A stretch of DNA of 64,000 nucleotides from Phycisphaerae bacterium (GTDB lineage Bacteria > Planctomycetota > Phycisphaerae > UBA1845). The position numbers and the translations under genes are program-made. The DNA lies in NCBI GenBank assembly GCA_029260215.1, contig JAJDDQ010000004.1:1-64000 (forward strand), in the 5' to 3' direction. The notes below the pieces were generated by a model. That model was not told the origin of the DNA. It searched no databases and worked only from the letters and a program-made list of their open reading frames with translations. Positions 45,979 to 56,124 of this stretch are shown one piece after another (the stretch's first letter is position 1; every line of letters begins with the position of its first letter).

Positions 45979-47865
45979 TCAACTCCCGGAAATCCGCCGC
46001 TCCACACGCTCCGAATCCACAGGCACCGGCGACGGCATGACTTTCGGGCGGCGACCGAATAACAACATAAACACGACCAGCTCCGCCGCCCCCGCCGCCA
46101 AACCCTGCCACGCAGGCCTCTGCTGCTGCATGCACAAAAACGCACCGCCAACCGCCGCAATCGCAGCCAGCAGGGCGTAAGGCAACTGTGTCCACACGTG
46201 CTCCTCCACCCGGCAATTCGACGCCACCGCCGATAAAACGGTCGTGTCGCTGATCGGCGAGCAATGGTCCCCAAAAATCGCACCAGCCAACACCGCACCC
46301 ACAGACGCGTAAAACAACGCCTCAGCCTCACCAGCCGGAAGGTTGACCGCCAGCTTCGCCGCGATTTCCACCACAGGAGCCGTCAAAATACCCATCGTCG
46401 CCCACGACGTGCCCGTCGCGAACGAAACACCGGCTGCACACAGAAAAATGCTGATCGGCAACCACACCGCCATCGGCAGCCCGAACGGGGCAAACCCGGA
46501 CTCCAGAATCCGCTCCTTGAGCACCTGCCCAAGCTGTAAATCCTGCGAAACCCGCGACAACCCCCACGCCAGCGTCAGAATCACGATCGCCGGGAACATC
46601 TTGCCCATCCCATCCAACGCCCCGTCGAACCCCACCCGGACCGAACACGCCCGCGCAAGGACCGACAACACCGAAGCCACCACAAGGCACGACAACGCAC
46701 CATAAAGGATCGAAATGTACGAATCCGTGTTCTTCACGACGTTCTGCAGCGTCGGTTCCAAATCGCCAAGCCTGCTCCACCCGGTCAAAACCAACACGCC
46801 AACCGTCACCGTAACCAGCACCAGAATCGGAATCGCCGCCAGCCACGGCGACACCACCGGCGCACGCTCCTCAACCCCATCCGCCGCAGCGTCCACGTCC
46901 GGATGGGCGGTGCTCAAAGCCCGCGACTCAGCCCGCAACATCGGCCCAAAGTCGCGCCGTGTCAGCGCGATCACAACCACCAGCCAAAGCGCCAAAATAG
47001 GGTAAAACCGGTACGGAATCGTCGCTATAAAAACATCCATATTGCTCGATTCAGCCAGAAACGCCGGCATCCCGTCCGCCGCCGCCGCATCGAGACCCGT
47101 CTGAATGTAGTCCAGCTCCGCTCCCAGCCACGTTCCGATCAGAGCGATCGACGCGATCGGAGCCGCTGTCGAATCCACGATGTACGAAAGCTTCGCCCGC
47201 GAAATCTTCAGCCGATCGAACATGGGCCTCATCGTCGGGCCGACGATCATCGAATTCGCGTAATCGTCGAAAAACACGATCATCCCCGCGAACCACGCGC
47301 ACAACTGCCCCCGCCGTCCCGTTGTGGCGAACCGCGACAGCGAATCGACCATCGCCCGCGTCCCGCCGCTGACCGTCATCACACCGACAGCCCCGCCGAT
47401 AATCAACGTAAAAAACACGACGTGCAGCTTTTCGACGTCGGCCATCGTCTTGATGATGTAATGCTCCGTCGCCAGCCGGATGCCCTCGAACAGTTCCCCT
47501 CCGCCGAGGCGTAATTCCGGCGCACGACACGGCACCAGCATGTAGGCTCCGATAACAACACCGATAAACAACGCGGGAACCGCCTGACGCATCGCAATCG
47601 CCAGCACAATCGCCACCACCGCCGGCATCAAAACCCACAGGCCGTACGTTTTCGGATCGCGCGCCGTCGCACCGGACGTCGACGATGCGGGAGCGACCCC
47701 GGCGTTGTTCGCCACCGTCTCGGCAGGCGTTTCCCCCATCGGTGCGTCCTGTCCAAACGCCGACGACATCAGTGGTCCGAATAAAACGGTGGCCAACAGT
47801 CCCGCCAGCAGCGCGTACCGGAGGGCTTGTCCGCGTTTGCCCGAAATGTCAAAGTTCATTCTCAT
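45979..47865 (-). CDS. NhaC-family Na+/H+ antiporter
   Basis: I place the start at the ATG at 47865 (a second ATG is two codons later); the 25 codons further upstream lack signals. The 628-residue product has an N-terminal signal-like helix and a Ser/Ala/Pro-rich linker, followed by about 12 membrane helices. The conserved NhaC segments are present: FFDDYANSMIVGPTMRPMFD with acidic residues in the membrane, SYIVDSTAAPIASIALIGTWLG and the late motif GAIFGDHCSPISDTTVLSA. It exchanges Na+ for H+ at the inner membrane. It is divergent from the MFS gene. Confidence 0.93.
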   Translation of the reverse strand: MRMNFDISGKRGQALRYALLAGLLATVLFGPLMSSAFGQDAPMGETPAETVANNAGVAPASSTSGATARDPKTYGLWVLMPAVVAIVLAIAMRQAVPALFIGVVIGAYMLVPCRAPELRLGGGELFEGIRLATEHYIIKTMADVEKLHVVFFTLIIGGAVGVMTVSGGTRAMVDSLSRFATTGRRGQLCAWFAGMIVFFDDYANSMIVGPTMRPMFDRLKISRAKLSYIVDSTAAPIASIALIGTWLGAELDYIQTGLDAAAADGMPAFLAESSNMDVFIATIPYRFYPILALWLVVVIALTRRDFGPMLRAESRALSTAHPDVDAAADGVEERAPVVSPWLAAIPILVLVTVTVGVLVLTGWSRLGDLEPTLQNVVKNTDSYISILYGALSCLVVASVLSVLARACSVRVGFDGALDGMGKMFPAIVILTLAWGLSRVSQDLQLGQVLKERILESGFAPFGLPMAVWLPISIFLCAAGVSFATGTSWATMGILTAPVVEIAAKLAVNLPAGEAEALFYASVGAVLAGAIFGDHCSPISDTTVLSAVASNCRVEEHVWTQLPYALLAAIAAVGGAFLCMQQQRPAWQGLAAGAAELVVFMLLFGRRPKVMPSPVPVDSERVERRISGS

Positions 47866-48011
47866 GGGCGACAAGCCTAAGTCCCGCACGATTCCAGCGT
47901 CAAACCTTTTCCTGTCGGACTTTGCAATCCCCGCGTCCACGGTTGCAGCCGCCGGGGGTCTTGGCTAACGTGCGACACCCCCCGGAGGCGTGCAAAAGGA
48001 GACCCGGTTCG

Positions 48012-49346
48012 TTGGATTTTTTCGGCATTCGAAGCCTGCCCTATCTCACGCGCAGAAACTACTACTTCGAGTTCAAGCACCTCATGCTCTGGGGCATGCT
48101 CGCGAGCCTGATCGAGGGCAACGCCGCCGCCATCATCCTCGTCAAGACCTTCGGCGGCTCCGATTACCTCGTGGCAGCCGCCAGCGCCACGCCCATCGGC
48201 GCACTAGTTTTCAGTTCGATTTGGGGCACGCTGTGCGTGGGCAGGCCCAAGCTCCGCCTCACCACGATTTTCGCCGCACTCTGCACGCTCTGCGTCGCCA
48301 CCGTCTGCCTGACGCCCATGACAACGGGCGGCGGGGTTTTGTTCGTCGTGCAGATGGCCGCCGCTCAGATATTCCTGTCCGGTGTGGTCACGGTGCGCTC
48401 CGCACTCTGGAAACACAACTACCCAGCCGAGTGTCGCGGTATGATTGCCGCGAGACTTCAGGGCGTGCGACTGTTCATCGGCGTCTGTTTCCTGTTCTCA
48501 GTCTCGACACTGTTCGACTATGACGCGGACCTCTACCGATACCTCTATCCGACGACCGCCGTCTTCGGACTGTTGGCCATTGTGATTCTGCGCAATATGC
48601 ACGTACGCCACGAGCGCTCCGAACTCGCCCGACAGCAAGACCCGAACGACAGGGAGGCTGCACGCGCCGTCACAGTGCGGCAGGCATTTTCACCCGTCTT
48701 TCTGTTTCGCGGCATTGTGGATGTGTTGCGTCGCAACCCGCGTTTCGCACGGTACATGCTCGTGCAGATGGCTTTCGGTATGTCCGTGCAACTGACCCTG
48801 CCCGTGCTCGTGCAGATCGTCAGCCGAACAGCGGACCGCTACATCGTTACCGCGCTGCTCATCGATATCATTCCCAAGCTGCTCATGTTCGCAAGCCTGC
48901 GACGGTGGGGGCCTTTCTTCGATCGCGTCGGCGTGAATCGTTTTCGCGTCTTCACAGGCCTGTGCGCGTCGTTGGCTATCCTCTTCGGCATGATCGCCAC
49001 GTGCATGATCGTCTACGCCGATTCGCCCGAATCGCACATGGTCACAATCGCACTTGTCCTGTTCGGTCTGCGCGGGGTTTTTCACGGTATGCATCAGGGC
49101 GGCGGCTCACTCGCCTGGAACCTCGGACACCTCCACTATGCGGAGCGACACGACGCCGAGCAATACATGGCCGTCCACCAGACCTTCACCGGCCTGCGCG
49201 GTTTGATTACGCCGTTTCTGGGCATGGCTCTTTGGCAGTGCATCAGTTGGGGCGTATTCGCAGTCTCTTTGGCATTATGTCTGACCGCCGTTTACGGTTT
49301 CCACAGATTGGCTGAATCCGAAACCCCCGGCCGCAAGCCCGTGTGA
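48012..49346 (+). CDS. MFS-type membrane transporter
   Basis: The TTG at 48012 is preferred because AAAAGGAGA lies about ten bases before it; the open frame upstream overlaps the antiporter gene on the other strand. The 444-residue product has 12 predicted helices with short polar loops, for example EGNAAAIILVKTFGGSDYLVAAAS and MTTGGGVLFVVQMAAAQIFLSG. A central basic loop (HVRHERSELARQQDPNDREA) separates the two halves, the usual MFS layout. Substrate unknown. Confidence 0.8.
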   Translation: MDFFGIRSLPYLTRRNYYFEFKHLMLWGMLASLIEGNAAAIILVKTFGGSDYLVAAASATPIGALVFSSIWGTLCVGRPKLRLTTIFAALCTLCVATVCLTPMTTGGGVLFVVQMAAAQIFLSGVVTVRSALWKHNYPAECRGMIAARLQGVRLFIGVCFLFSVSTLFDYDADLYRYLYPTTAVFGLLAIVILRNMHVRHERSELARQQDPNDREAARAVTVRQAFSPVFLFRGIVDVLRRNPRFARYMLVQMAFGMSVQLTLPVLVQIVSRTADRYIVTALLIDIIPKLLMFASLRRWGPFFDRVGVNRFRVFTGLCASLAILFGMIATCMIVYADSPESHMVTIALVLFGLRGVFHGMHQGGGSLAWNLGHLHYAERHDAEQYMAVHQTFTGLRGLITPFLGMALWQCISWGVFAVSLALCLTAVYGFHRLAESETPGRKPV

Positions 49347-49446
49347 AGAATCGCGACAGACAATCAAGTCAGATTATATTCACCAATTCCGAATGTGGGG
49401 CACCGCTCGGAACCGCGACACCGAGCACGACCGACGAGGAATTCGA

Positions 49447-49505
49447 ATGGTTCCTGGATTCGACTTCCCCACGGCTAAAGTCGTGGGGCACCCAATCTGT
49501 CAATT
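49447..49505. repeat. Composite palindromic repeat, half copy C
   Basis: Contains the hairpin CCCCACGGCTAAAGTCGTGG and following (49467-49488) and GGCACCCAATCTG. It matches only the right half of copy B, including the preceding GGATTCGACTTCCCC and following TCAATTGA. Confidence 0.8.
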
Positions 49506-49548
49506 GAGTCGTGACAATGCACTTCGTCTCTTCGCGACTCGTCCCGGT

Positions 49549-50868
49549 CTACACCACCAGCGTGATCGGGTTTTCCAGGTATCCGAACAGTTCCTTGCAG
49601 AACCGGGCAGACTGAGCACCGTCGGCTGCGCGATGGTCGAAGGACATGCTGATGGGCATGACTCTGCGGATGACGATCTCGCCGTCGCGGACGACGGGCG
49701 TTTCCTTCGCTTGACCCAGACCGAGAATCGCGACCTCGGGGTAGTTGATGATCGGCGTGCTGAACGTGCCGCCCAACGCACCCACATTGGTAATGGTGAA
49801 CGTGCCGCCGCGCAGGTCGTCGATGGCGAAATTACCGCTGCGGGCGTTTTCCGCGATCTTCGAGAGTGATCCGCCGATCGCGCCCACACCCAGATTCTCC
49901 GCACCGCGAATGTTGGGGACCACCAGCCCCCGCTGCGTATCCACCGCGATGCCGATGTTGTGGTATTCCTTGTAGGTAATCGAGCCAGCTTCGACGTCGA
50001 TGGCAGCGTTGAAAATGGGGTGGTTGCGCAGTGCGTTGCTGACAGCCTTGATGATGAACGCCATCGCAGTGATCCGCCGTTGCCCGCCGTAGGCCAGGCT
50101 ATACTGCTTGCGCATGCGTTCGAGTTCGGTGACGTCCACGGTGTCGATGTGCGTCACGTGGACAGCCGTCGAGTAGGACAGCGTCATTTGTTTGGCGATG
50201 GTTTTGCGAATCTGCGTCATGGGGGCGACGCGGACCGAACCCCACTTGTCCGAACCCGGCTCACCCGGAGGCGGAGCAGCCGCGGTCAGCGGAACCGGCG
50301 GCGGGGCGGCTGACGGTGCGGGCTGAGCGGGGGCAGCCGGTGCGTAATGCGGTGCCGATGCGGGGCCTCGAGCGCTGCCGTTGGCGGCTGCGTGGACGTC
50401 GTCCTTGGTAACGCGCCCGCCCGGACCGCTGCCGGGGATGGAATCGATATCAACGCCCATCTCGCGTGCGAGTTTGCGGACGGCTGGGGCAGCAGGTGCG
50501 GTCGTTTTGCGTGCTGTCGCGCCACTGCCCGATCCACCCGCGTGGGCGGCGACGGGGGCCGCCGCTTCGACCTTGGCAGCCGCCGGAGCGGAGGCTTTTT
50601 TCTTTTCGGTTTTGGCGGGGGCGGCTTTGTTTTCGCCCTCGAAGGAGATCATCACATCGCCGACGTTGACCGTCTGCCCGACCTTCACGTGGACTTCGGT
50701 CACAGGCCCTTCGTACGGCGACGGGATTTCGACGGCGGCTTTGTCCGTCTCGACCTCGAACAGGCCTTGATCCTCGGCGACGTTTTCTCCCTTTTTGACC
50801 AGCACCTGTATGACCTGGGCTTCGGTAATGCCTTCACCGAGGTCCGGTAGACGAAATTCGCGTGCCAT
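49549..50868 (-). CDS. pdhC: 2-oxo acid dehydrogenase E2 component (dihydrolipoamide acyltransferase)
   Basis: Start at ATG 50868 with GGAGG upstream. The 439-residue product has one lipoyl domain (Lys43 in VETDKAAVEI), an Ala/Pro-rich linker, a peripheral subunit-binding domain (VRKLAREMGVDI...GRVTKDDV) and a second long Pro/Ala linker. The catalytic domain has the conserved HRxxDG site (His412 in SFDHRAADGAQ). It transfers acyl groups from lipoate to CoA. The E1 genes lie upstream in the same operon; E3 is elsewhere. Whether the complex acts on pyruvate or branched-chain oxoacids cannot be settled, but E1alpha looks closest to pyruvate enzymes of Gram-positives. Confidence 0.93.
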   Translation of the reverse strand: MAREFRLPDLGEGITEAQVIQVLVKKGENVAEDQGLFEVETDKAAVEIPSPYEGPVTEVHVKVGQTVNVGDVMISFEGENKAAPAKTEKKKASAPAAAKVEAAAPVAAHAGGSGSGATARKTTAPAAPAVRKLAREMGVDIDSIPGSGPGGRVTKDDVHAAANGSARGPASAPHYAPAAPAQPAPSAAPPPVPLTAAAPPPGEPGSDKWGSVRVAPMTQIRKTIAKQMTLSYSTAVHVTHIDTVDVTELERMRKQYSLAYGGQRRITAMAFIIKAVSNALRNHPIFNAAIDVEAGSITYKEYHNIGIAVDTQRGLVVPNIRGAENLGVGAIGGSLSKIAENARSGNFAIDDLRGGTFTITNVGALGGTFSTPIINYPEVAILGLGQAKETPVVRDGEIVIRRVMPISMSFDHRAADGAQSARFCKELFGYLENPITLVV

Positions 50869-50927
50869 CCGTACAGCCTCCGCCGTTGCAATGTCCAATG
50901 TTGTTTACGGCGCGATGTGCGCCCGCG

Positions 50928-51908
50928 TCACACTTCCAGCGTCTCGCGCACCGCCGTTTTGATCCGGTCCGCGTTTGGCAGAAACGCCTGCTCCCGAGCA
51001 AAGTACGGGAAGTGTACGTCGTACCCGGTGATTCGTCTAACCGGTGCCTCCAGGTGGAAAAAACAGGTCTCCACAAGACGGGCTGTGACTTCCGCACCCA
51101 CGCCGCACGTTCGCGGGCCTTCATGCACCACGACGGCCCGCCCGGTCTTGGCGACCGAATTGGTGAGGCACTCGGTATCGATCGGCGAGACCGTCAGCAG
51201 ATCGATCACCTCGATGGAGGTTCCCTGCTCGTCGGCCAAGTCGTCAACCGCTTCGAGCACGGGCCTCATCATCGCACCGTAGGAAATAATCGTGATATCG
51301 CTTCCCTCGCGAACGACCTGGGCTTTGCCGATGGGCATGGTCTCGGGTTCGTCCGGCACTTCCTCCTTGAACGCGCGGTAGCTGGCTTTGGGCTCGAAGA
51401 AGATGACGGGGTCGGGGTGGCGAATGGATTCGAGGAGCAATGCCCGGGCGTTACGCGGCGAGGAGCAGATGACCATCTTCAGACCCGGATTGTGCGCGTA
51501 CAGCGCTTCGCGACTCTCGCTGTGGTGCTCGATAGCGCGAATACCCCCGCCGAAGGGCATGCGAATGACCATCGACATCCGGTATCTGCCCCGCGTGCGG
51601 TTGTGGAAACGCGACACGTGCCCTTCGATCTGGTGATAGGCTTGGTACGCGAAACCGGAAAATTGCATCTCGCAAACCGGCTTCATACCGTAAAGCGACA
51701 TGCCGACGGCTGTCCCGACGATGGCCCCTTCGGCGAGCGGTGTGTCGATGATGCGATTCTTGCCGAAATCCATGAGCAGGTTCTCCGTAACGCGGAAAAC
51801 GCCCTCATCCTGCCCCACGTCCTCGCCCATGATGACGACGTTGTCGTCCTCGCTCAACGCTTCGTGCATCGCGAGGTTCAGGGCTTTGACCATGTTCATC
51901 TGTGCCAT
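50928..51908 (-). CDS. pdhB: 2-oxo acid dehydrogenase E1 beta subunit
   Basis: The 326-residue product begins MAQMNMVKALNLAMHEALSEDDNVVIMGEDVG, the classical E1beta start, and continues with the potassium and thiamine-pyrophosphate pyrimidine-binding region (ENLLMDFGKNRIIDTPLAEGAIVGTAVGMS) and the transketolase C-domain (SIEVIDLLTVSPIDTE). It forms an alpha2beta2 heterotetramer with E1alpha and carries out oxidative decarboxylation with lipoate reduction. It lies between E1alpha (102-base gap with a repeat) and E2 (59-base gap). Confidence 0.95.
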   Translation of the reverse strand: MAQMNMVKALNLAMHEALSEDDNVVIMGEDVGQDEGVFRVTENLLMDFGKNRIIDTPLAEGAIVGTAVGMSLYGMKPVCEMQFSGFAYQAYHQIEGHVSRFHNRTRGRYRMSMVIRMPFGGGIRAIEHHSESREALYAHNPGLKMVICSSPRNARALLLESIRHPDPVIFFEPKASYRAFKEEVPDEPETMPIGKAQVVREGSDITIISYGAMMRPVLEAVDDLADEQGTSIEVIDLLTVSPIDTECLTNSVAKTGRAVVVHEGPRTCGVGAEVTARLVETCFFHLEAPVRRITGYDVHFPYFAREQAFLPNADRIKTAVRETLEV

Positions 51909-51974
51909 CGAGTCTCTCAGCTATGTGTCGTGACCCGCCCGTGCGTGGCGAATCGAATTCTCTAACTCATCTTA

Positions 51975-52003
51975 CGAGCCGCGGACTTCAGCCCGCGCGG
52001 ACG
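51975..52003. repeat. Dispersed hairpin repeat, copy 2
   Basis: The segment GAGCCGCGGACTTCAGCCCG and following CGCGGACG is the near reverse complement of 36437-36464. It lies within the gap between the E1alpha and E1beta genes. Confidence 0.6.
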
Positions 52004-52010
52004 CTGCGTA

Positions 52011-53234
52011 TCAGTGGCCGCTGGAAACGCCTTCGCGTTCCAAAGCCAGGTCGAATTCCCGAGCCTGTGTTTTCAGTTCTTCCGTCATCTCGACATAGGT
52101 GTAGGGGAAGCAGTCGCGCGGATCGACATCGCGGCTGGCTTCGTATTTTTCTATGCCCGCTTTGATGGTCGTTTTGATATCCGTGCGTACTTGTTCGTCC
52201 ATCCCGTCGTCCAAAATGCCCTTCGAGCGAAGATAGGCATCGAATCGGATCAGCGGATCGCGTTTTTCCCACTTCTTGACCTCGGCTTCGCTGCGGTACT
52301 TTTTAGGGTCGTCAGCCGTTGTGTGCATGGCGAGGCGATAGGTGACACACTCTATCAGCGTCGGGCCGCCGCCCTTGCGCGCCTTGGCAATCGCTTCGAC
52401 CGTGGCTGTGTGAACCGCCAACACGTCGTTGCCGTCCACCTGAATCCCGTCGATCCCGTATCCGCCGGCCTTTTGCGCGAGAGTCTTGGCTCGGGTCTGC
52501 ATCGTACGCGGGTGCGAGATTGCCCATTGGTTGTTGGTGATGACGAAGATGGCCGGCAGGTCAAAAACCCCGGCGAACGTCAACGCTTCGTGGAAATCGC
52601 CTTCGCTGGTCCCCCCGTCGCCGACGAAACCCAGCGCGACGTGGTCCGTTTTCTTGAGCTTCATCGCCCAAGCCAACCCCGCGACGTGCGGTATCTGAGA
52701 CGCGACGGGGACCGCGATGGGCGTGTCGTTGACCCGTTCCGGGACCGCGCAGCCTTCTTCATACCCGCCCCAGAACTGCATCAGCTTGTCCACAGGCCAG
52801 CCGCGATGGAAGCACGCCCCCGGCTCGCGGAAGGATTGCACCATCCAGTCGCCGGGCTTCAAGGCGAAACTCGTGCCGATCTGCACAGCCTCCTGACCCC
52901 GGACGGGCGCGTAGGTTCCGATGCGTCCCTGACGCTGTAGTGCAAGCATGCGCTCGTCGAAAAGCCGCGTAAACAGCATCAGCCGATGGAGGCTCAGCAG
53001 GGTGTCGCCGTTGAGCTTCGGGTCGTGTGCTGCGTCGATATTCCCCTTTTCGTCGAGGATTTGGAGGTATTCGAGTTTGTGTTCAACCTTGATGGTTTTT
53101 CGGGGCACGTCGCTAATCCTGTCGCGATTGAGTTTCCGTACAACCAGCCGCCCCGAGCCGATTTCACCGGGCCTCGCCGGAGCTTGGGCGCTTTTCGTGG
53201 TCCCGACAGGACGGTCGTCCCGAATCGGATACAT
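52011..53234 (-). CDS. pdhA: 2-oxo acid dehydrogenase E1 alpha subunit
   Basis: From ATG 53234 the product is 407 residues; a GTG at 53108 with AGGA upstream would remove an atypical 42-residue leader and may be the true start. The thiamine-pyrophosphate motif GDGGTSEGDFHEA...FVITNN is intact, and YRLAMHTTADDPKKYR matches the phosphorylation-loop region. The early segment YLQILDEKGNID...RQGRIGTYAPVRGQEA resembles Gram-positive PdhA. It decarboxylates the 2-oxo acid with its beta partner. It is the first gene of the E1alpha-E1beta-E2 operon. Confidence 0.93.
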   Translation of the reverse strand: MYPIRDDRPVGTTKSAQAPARPGEIGSGRLVVRKLNRDRISDVPRKTIKVEHKLEYLQILDEKGNIDAAHDPKLNGDTLLSLHRLMLFTRLFDERMLALQRQGRIGTYAPVRGQEAVQIGTSFALKPGDWMVQSFREPGACFHRGWPVDKLMQFWGGYEEGCAVPERVNDTPIAVPVASQIPHVAGLAWAMKLKKTDHVALGFVGDGGTSEGDFHEALTFAGVFDLPAIFVITNNQWAISHPRTMQTRAKTLAQKAGGYGIDGIQVDGNDVLAVHTATVEAIAKARKGGGPTLIECVTYRLAMHTTADDPKKYRSEAEVKKWEKRDPLIRFDAYLRSKGILDDGMDEQVRTDIKTTIKAGIEKYEASRDVDPRDCFPYTYVEMTEELKTQAREFDLALEREGVSSGH

Positions 53235-53673
53235 ACACGAGCGTAAAACTTAGGCTGGAACGCTTCCCGCGTCCAGATGGACGCATCCCGATTCGACGAA
53301 ACGGAAGCCTCCGCTTTACGGCCTCCTTATGCCGCGAAACGACGTAATCACTTTGTTGAAAACATCTTAGATCGGCTCCGATCAGAAACCAGCAGATCGA
53401 GAATCTACATCCCTTGATCGGAATCGCCCCACGCCCAACAACTGGTCTGTCAAAGTTGCTTGGCGACGGCGTAACCGGATGAAAGCTCCGGAGCGTGTCG
53501 ACGAGAATAACGAGCGATCCGGCTGGCGCGGCCCGAGTAGTCCACGTCAGCCGGATCGATGTTCGTGCATGGTCGCGTCGCCCGAGAGCACCGGCTTTTG
53601 CGCAACTTATGCGTGCGGCGTATTCGTTTGCCTGACGACATGCGACGGTACGGGCACGCAGGATTGCGCACTT
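53235..53673. other. Intergenic region upstream of the dehydrogenase operon
   Basis: It must hold the operon promoter near 53240-53330 and the 3' end of the secreted-protein transcript. No clear boxes, terminator or gene were found. Short minus-strand frames here have no initiation signal. Confidence 0.4.
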
Positions 53674-55896
53674 CTAATCGCACACGGTCGAATGCGGGCA
53701 ACTGCTCAAGCTGTTCAATTCCGTCGCTCCCGTCCAATTGGCAAGGTATTGAGTGCGATCTACATCATCCACATCTCCATCGCAGTCCCAATCAGTCAGA
53801 GCATCGTAGGCAGCGTCCGGTGTCGTCTTGCGTTCACAAGTGCACCATGCGTCTTCGAATCGATCTCGATTGGAAGTCGTGTCGCCGTCATTGCCTGCTG
53901 TAGCTCCGTCAAAATCACCGAAGAGCCTGGCAACCAGCTTGATTGGCGTGTAGTCCGTATTGTCGAGGTTCAAAATTTCACCGCAATCCGATCCGGTGCA
54001 GTTAAGATCCACAGTCCCGGTGTAATAGATGTTGAACACAGTACCGGCTGCATGGATAAGCGGCGTGGCGACGTACAGTATCGCATCCTTCTCGACAAAG
54101 ATATCGATGGCGTAAACGGACTCCTGCGATTGCCAGGTTTTACCTTGGCCCACTTCCACTCCGTAATTCGGGTGCTGATCCGTAATTGTCGTGGAATCGG
54201 ACGCGCCGGCATCGAGAATACGAAGCTCACCCCATCGCTTGACGCAGGGCGAATCCGTAAAAAGCGGATCGTCGTCACTGAGTTCGTAGTCCGGGCCGAT
54301 CGCCTCCATGTGTCCGCCGATGTTGGCGCCGTTTTGAATCTTCAGTTGAACGCCCTCGACCTCGAAGGCCAAACTGGACCAGACACCGCTTCCGTTGATG
54401 CTGGTCAATGCTGTTTCAGCCGTGACGTAACCGCCGGTAGTGGATGGCGAATTGATCTGGATGGTCAATTCCGCCAACGAATCCACCTGCTTAATCGGGC
54501 CTTCGATCCATATTCCGTTCAACGCTCCGCTATGCTGATACGTGTTGTTCGTGCCGTCGTAGCTGATTTCCGATCCCGCCCCCTCATGCCAGCCTTCTCG
54601 GCTGATCGCGACCAGGGAGTCGCCCTTGAACTCCATGTCCCACTCGGGGTGGTCGTCTGAACTGTGCGACAAAGCCGAGTTGTAACCCAGGTAGCCCGTC
54701 CGCACCGTGCCACCGTCAAGCTCAAGCAGCGACGGATTAAAAGCCTGATCGGAATCGACATCCACACCCCAGCTGGACGTGCCCCCGTCACTGCGAACCC
54801 TCCAGATGCCGCCGCTGTCGGTGCCCGCACAATTCGTGCAGAAGTTACCAATATCCAGGCCGATGTCCAACAAAGCCACTACCCGCGAGTCGTCCGCGAG
54901 AATCCATTCGCCCCCGTGTATGTCGCCCTGACCCTCGAAATAACTGTCGTTGTACATATCCCAAAACGCCTGTTCCGTCCGCCCATGCACAATCATGCGT
55001 GAATCATCACGCATTTCGACAAGGCTGGCTATTGTGTCGTAACGGGCTACGTAGTGTCCTCCGCCAAAACCCGCGGCGTTGCTGACAATCAGCTCGGCGT
55101 CCTTTGTTAAGGACATTGTGCTGTGTGTCGCGGTCGGATCTCCCATCGATCCAACGGTGACCTGCGCTCCCCCGCTCGCGAGACCTCTAGCGCCTACGGA
55201 CAGGTTCGTGTCGTAGAAATCTCCGTGAACCTTGACCGTGCCGGAGTTTCCAATGTCCCAGCCGGTGTAGGGAGAGGCGTTTCCGGTCACGTCGCCGGCC
55301 ACATCGATGTTCGATCCATCCCGGACAGACAGTGTCGTCGTACCCATGTCGCCGTCCACGTCCATGGACACGTTGTCGCGTAGATCGAAATCCGAGTCAG
55401 CCACATCTCCAGTCGCGTTGATCCTGGCCCAATCGCCGTTGTTGTTGCGTGCTGCAACGATATCGATGCCGGTGATGTTCCCGCCGACCAGGACTTCCGT
55501 CTCGTTGCCGCTGGCCCCATCCTTCACGCGAATCAGATAATCCTGGGTTCCGGTGACCTTGGAGAGATTCCCATCGACGGTCAGCGTTTGCTGGGCGTCC
55601 AGCAGGATGAACCGATCGTTCGGGCTGTCGCCGTCACCGGTGAACGCATCGCAACGCTCGTCGCTGTCCACCTGAATCCGCGCCAACTCCGCGTCGTCCT
55701 GCAACCCCGTGTCGCCGTCGACAGGGAAGTCGTTGAGAAACCCTCCGAACCAATTGTCCTCTTGAGATGCATCGTTGTCCCATTGGCCGTCCGATGACCC
55801 CTTCCACGTATAATCCGTCGCGTATGCCACACCCATGAACCCGGCGAGCGTCGCCGAGAAAGCCAGTAGAATCGTGAAGATTCGGTTGGATTGCAT
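53674..55896 (-). CDS. Large secreted beta-repeat protein with dockerin-like tail
   Basis: The 740-residue product follows AAGGA and a signal peptide (IFTILLAFSATLAGFMGVAYA). The mature region starts DYTWKGSSDGQWDNDASQEDNW, a pattern typical of autotransporter-associated and pectate-lyase-like beta-helix repeats, and continues through many VDGN/VGGN/ATGDV short units to about residue 340 and beyond. Polar Asp/Asn-rich loops continue throughout. The last 80 residues have Asp-rich loops (FGDFDGATAGNDGD and DWDCDGDVDDVDRTQYL) in a dockerin-like pair. It is an extracellular adhesin-like or matrix protein; the binding target is unknown. Confidence 0.82.
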   Translation of the reverse strand: MQSNRIFTILLAFSATLAGFMGVAYATDYTWKGSSDGQWDNDASQEDNWFGGFLNDFPVDGDTGLQDDAELARIQVDSDERCDAFTGDGDSPNDRFILLDAQQTLTVDGNLSKVTGTQDYLIRVKDGASGNETEVLVGGNITGIDIVAARNNNGDWARINATGDVADSDFDLRDNVSMDVDGDMGTTTLSVRDGSNIDVAGDVTGNASPYTGWDIGNSGTVKVHGDFYDTNLSVGARGLASGGAQVTVGSMGDPTATHSTMSLTKDAELIVSNAAGFGGGHYVARYDTIASLVEMRDDSRMIVHGRTEQAFWDMYNDSYFEGQGDIHGGEWILADDSRVVALLDIGLDIGNFCTNCAGTDSGGIWRVRSDGGTSSWGVDVDSDQAFNPSLLELDGGTVRTGYLGYNSALSHSSDDHPEWDMEFKGDSLVAISREGWHEGAGSEISYDGTNNTYQHSGALNGIWIEGPIKQVDSLAELTIQINSPSTTGGYVTAETALTSINGSGVWSSLAFEVEGVQLKIQNGANIGGHMEAIGPDYELSDDDPLFTDSPCVKRWGELRILDAGASDSTTITDQHPNYGVEVGQGKTWQSQESVYAIDIFVEKDAILYVATPLIHAAGTVFNIYYTGTVDLNCTGSDCGEILNLDNTDYTPIKLVARLFGDFDGATAGNDGDTTSNRDRFEDAWCTCERKTTPDAAYDALTDWDCDGDVDDVDRTQYLANWTGATELNSLSSCPHSTVCD

Positions 55897-56124
55897 GATA
55901 CATTCCTTCTAAGATGTAAAAAGTTTCCTGCGACGCAACACGCGCCGTAGGTTGCCGGGCGGGCGGGGGTACGTCAGCAAACGAGTCACCCGCCCGCCCA
56001 ACTCTTGTCTCATCGCGCGCCGTTTCAGCGCGCACCGATCAAGTCTCGTTGAGCGATTCCGATAACAAATGTGCTCAGGCGAGCAAGGTCCACCACCTCC
56101 AATCACAAGGGCAAGAATCGGTAG

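Noticed and set aside
47685-48011. 109-codon N-terminal extension of the MFS transporter
   Set aside because: It overlaps the antiporter gene on the other strand and has no transporter character; the TTG with AAAAGGAGA is better.
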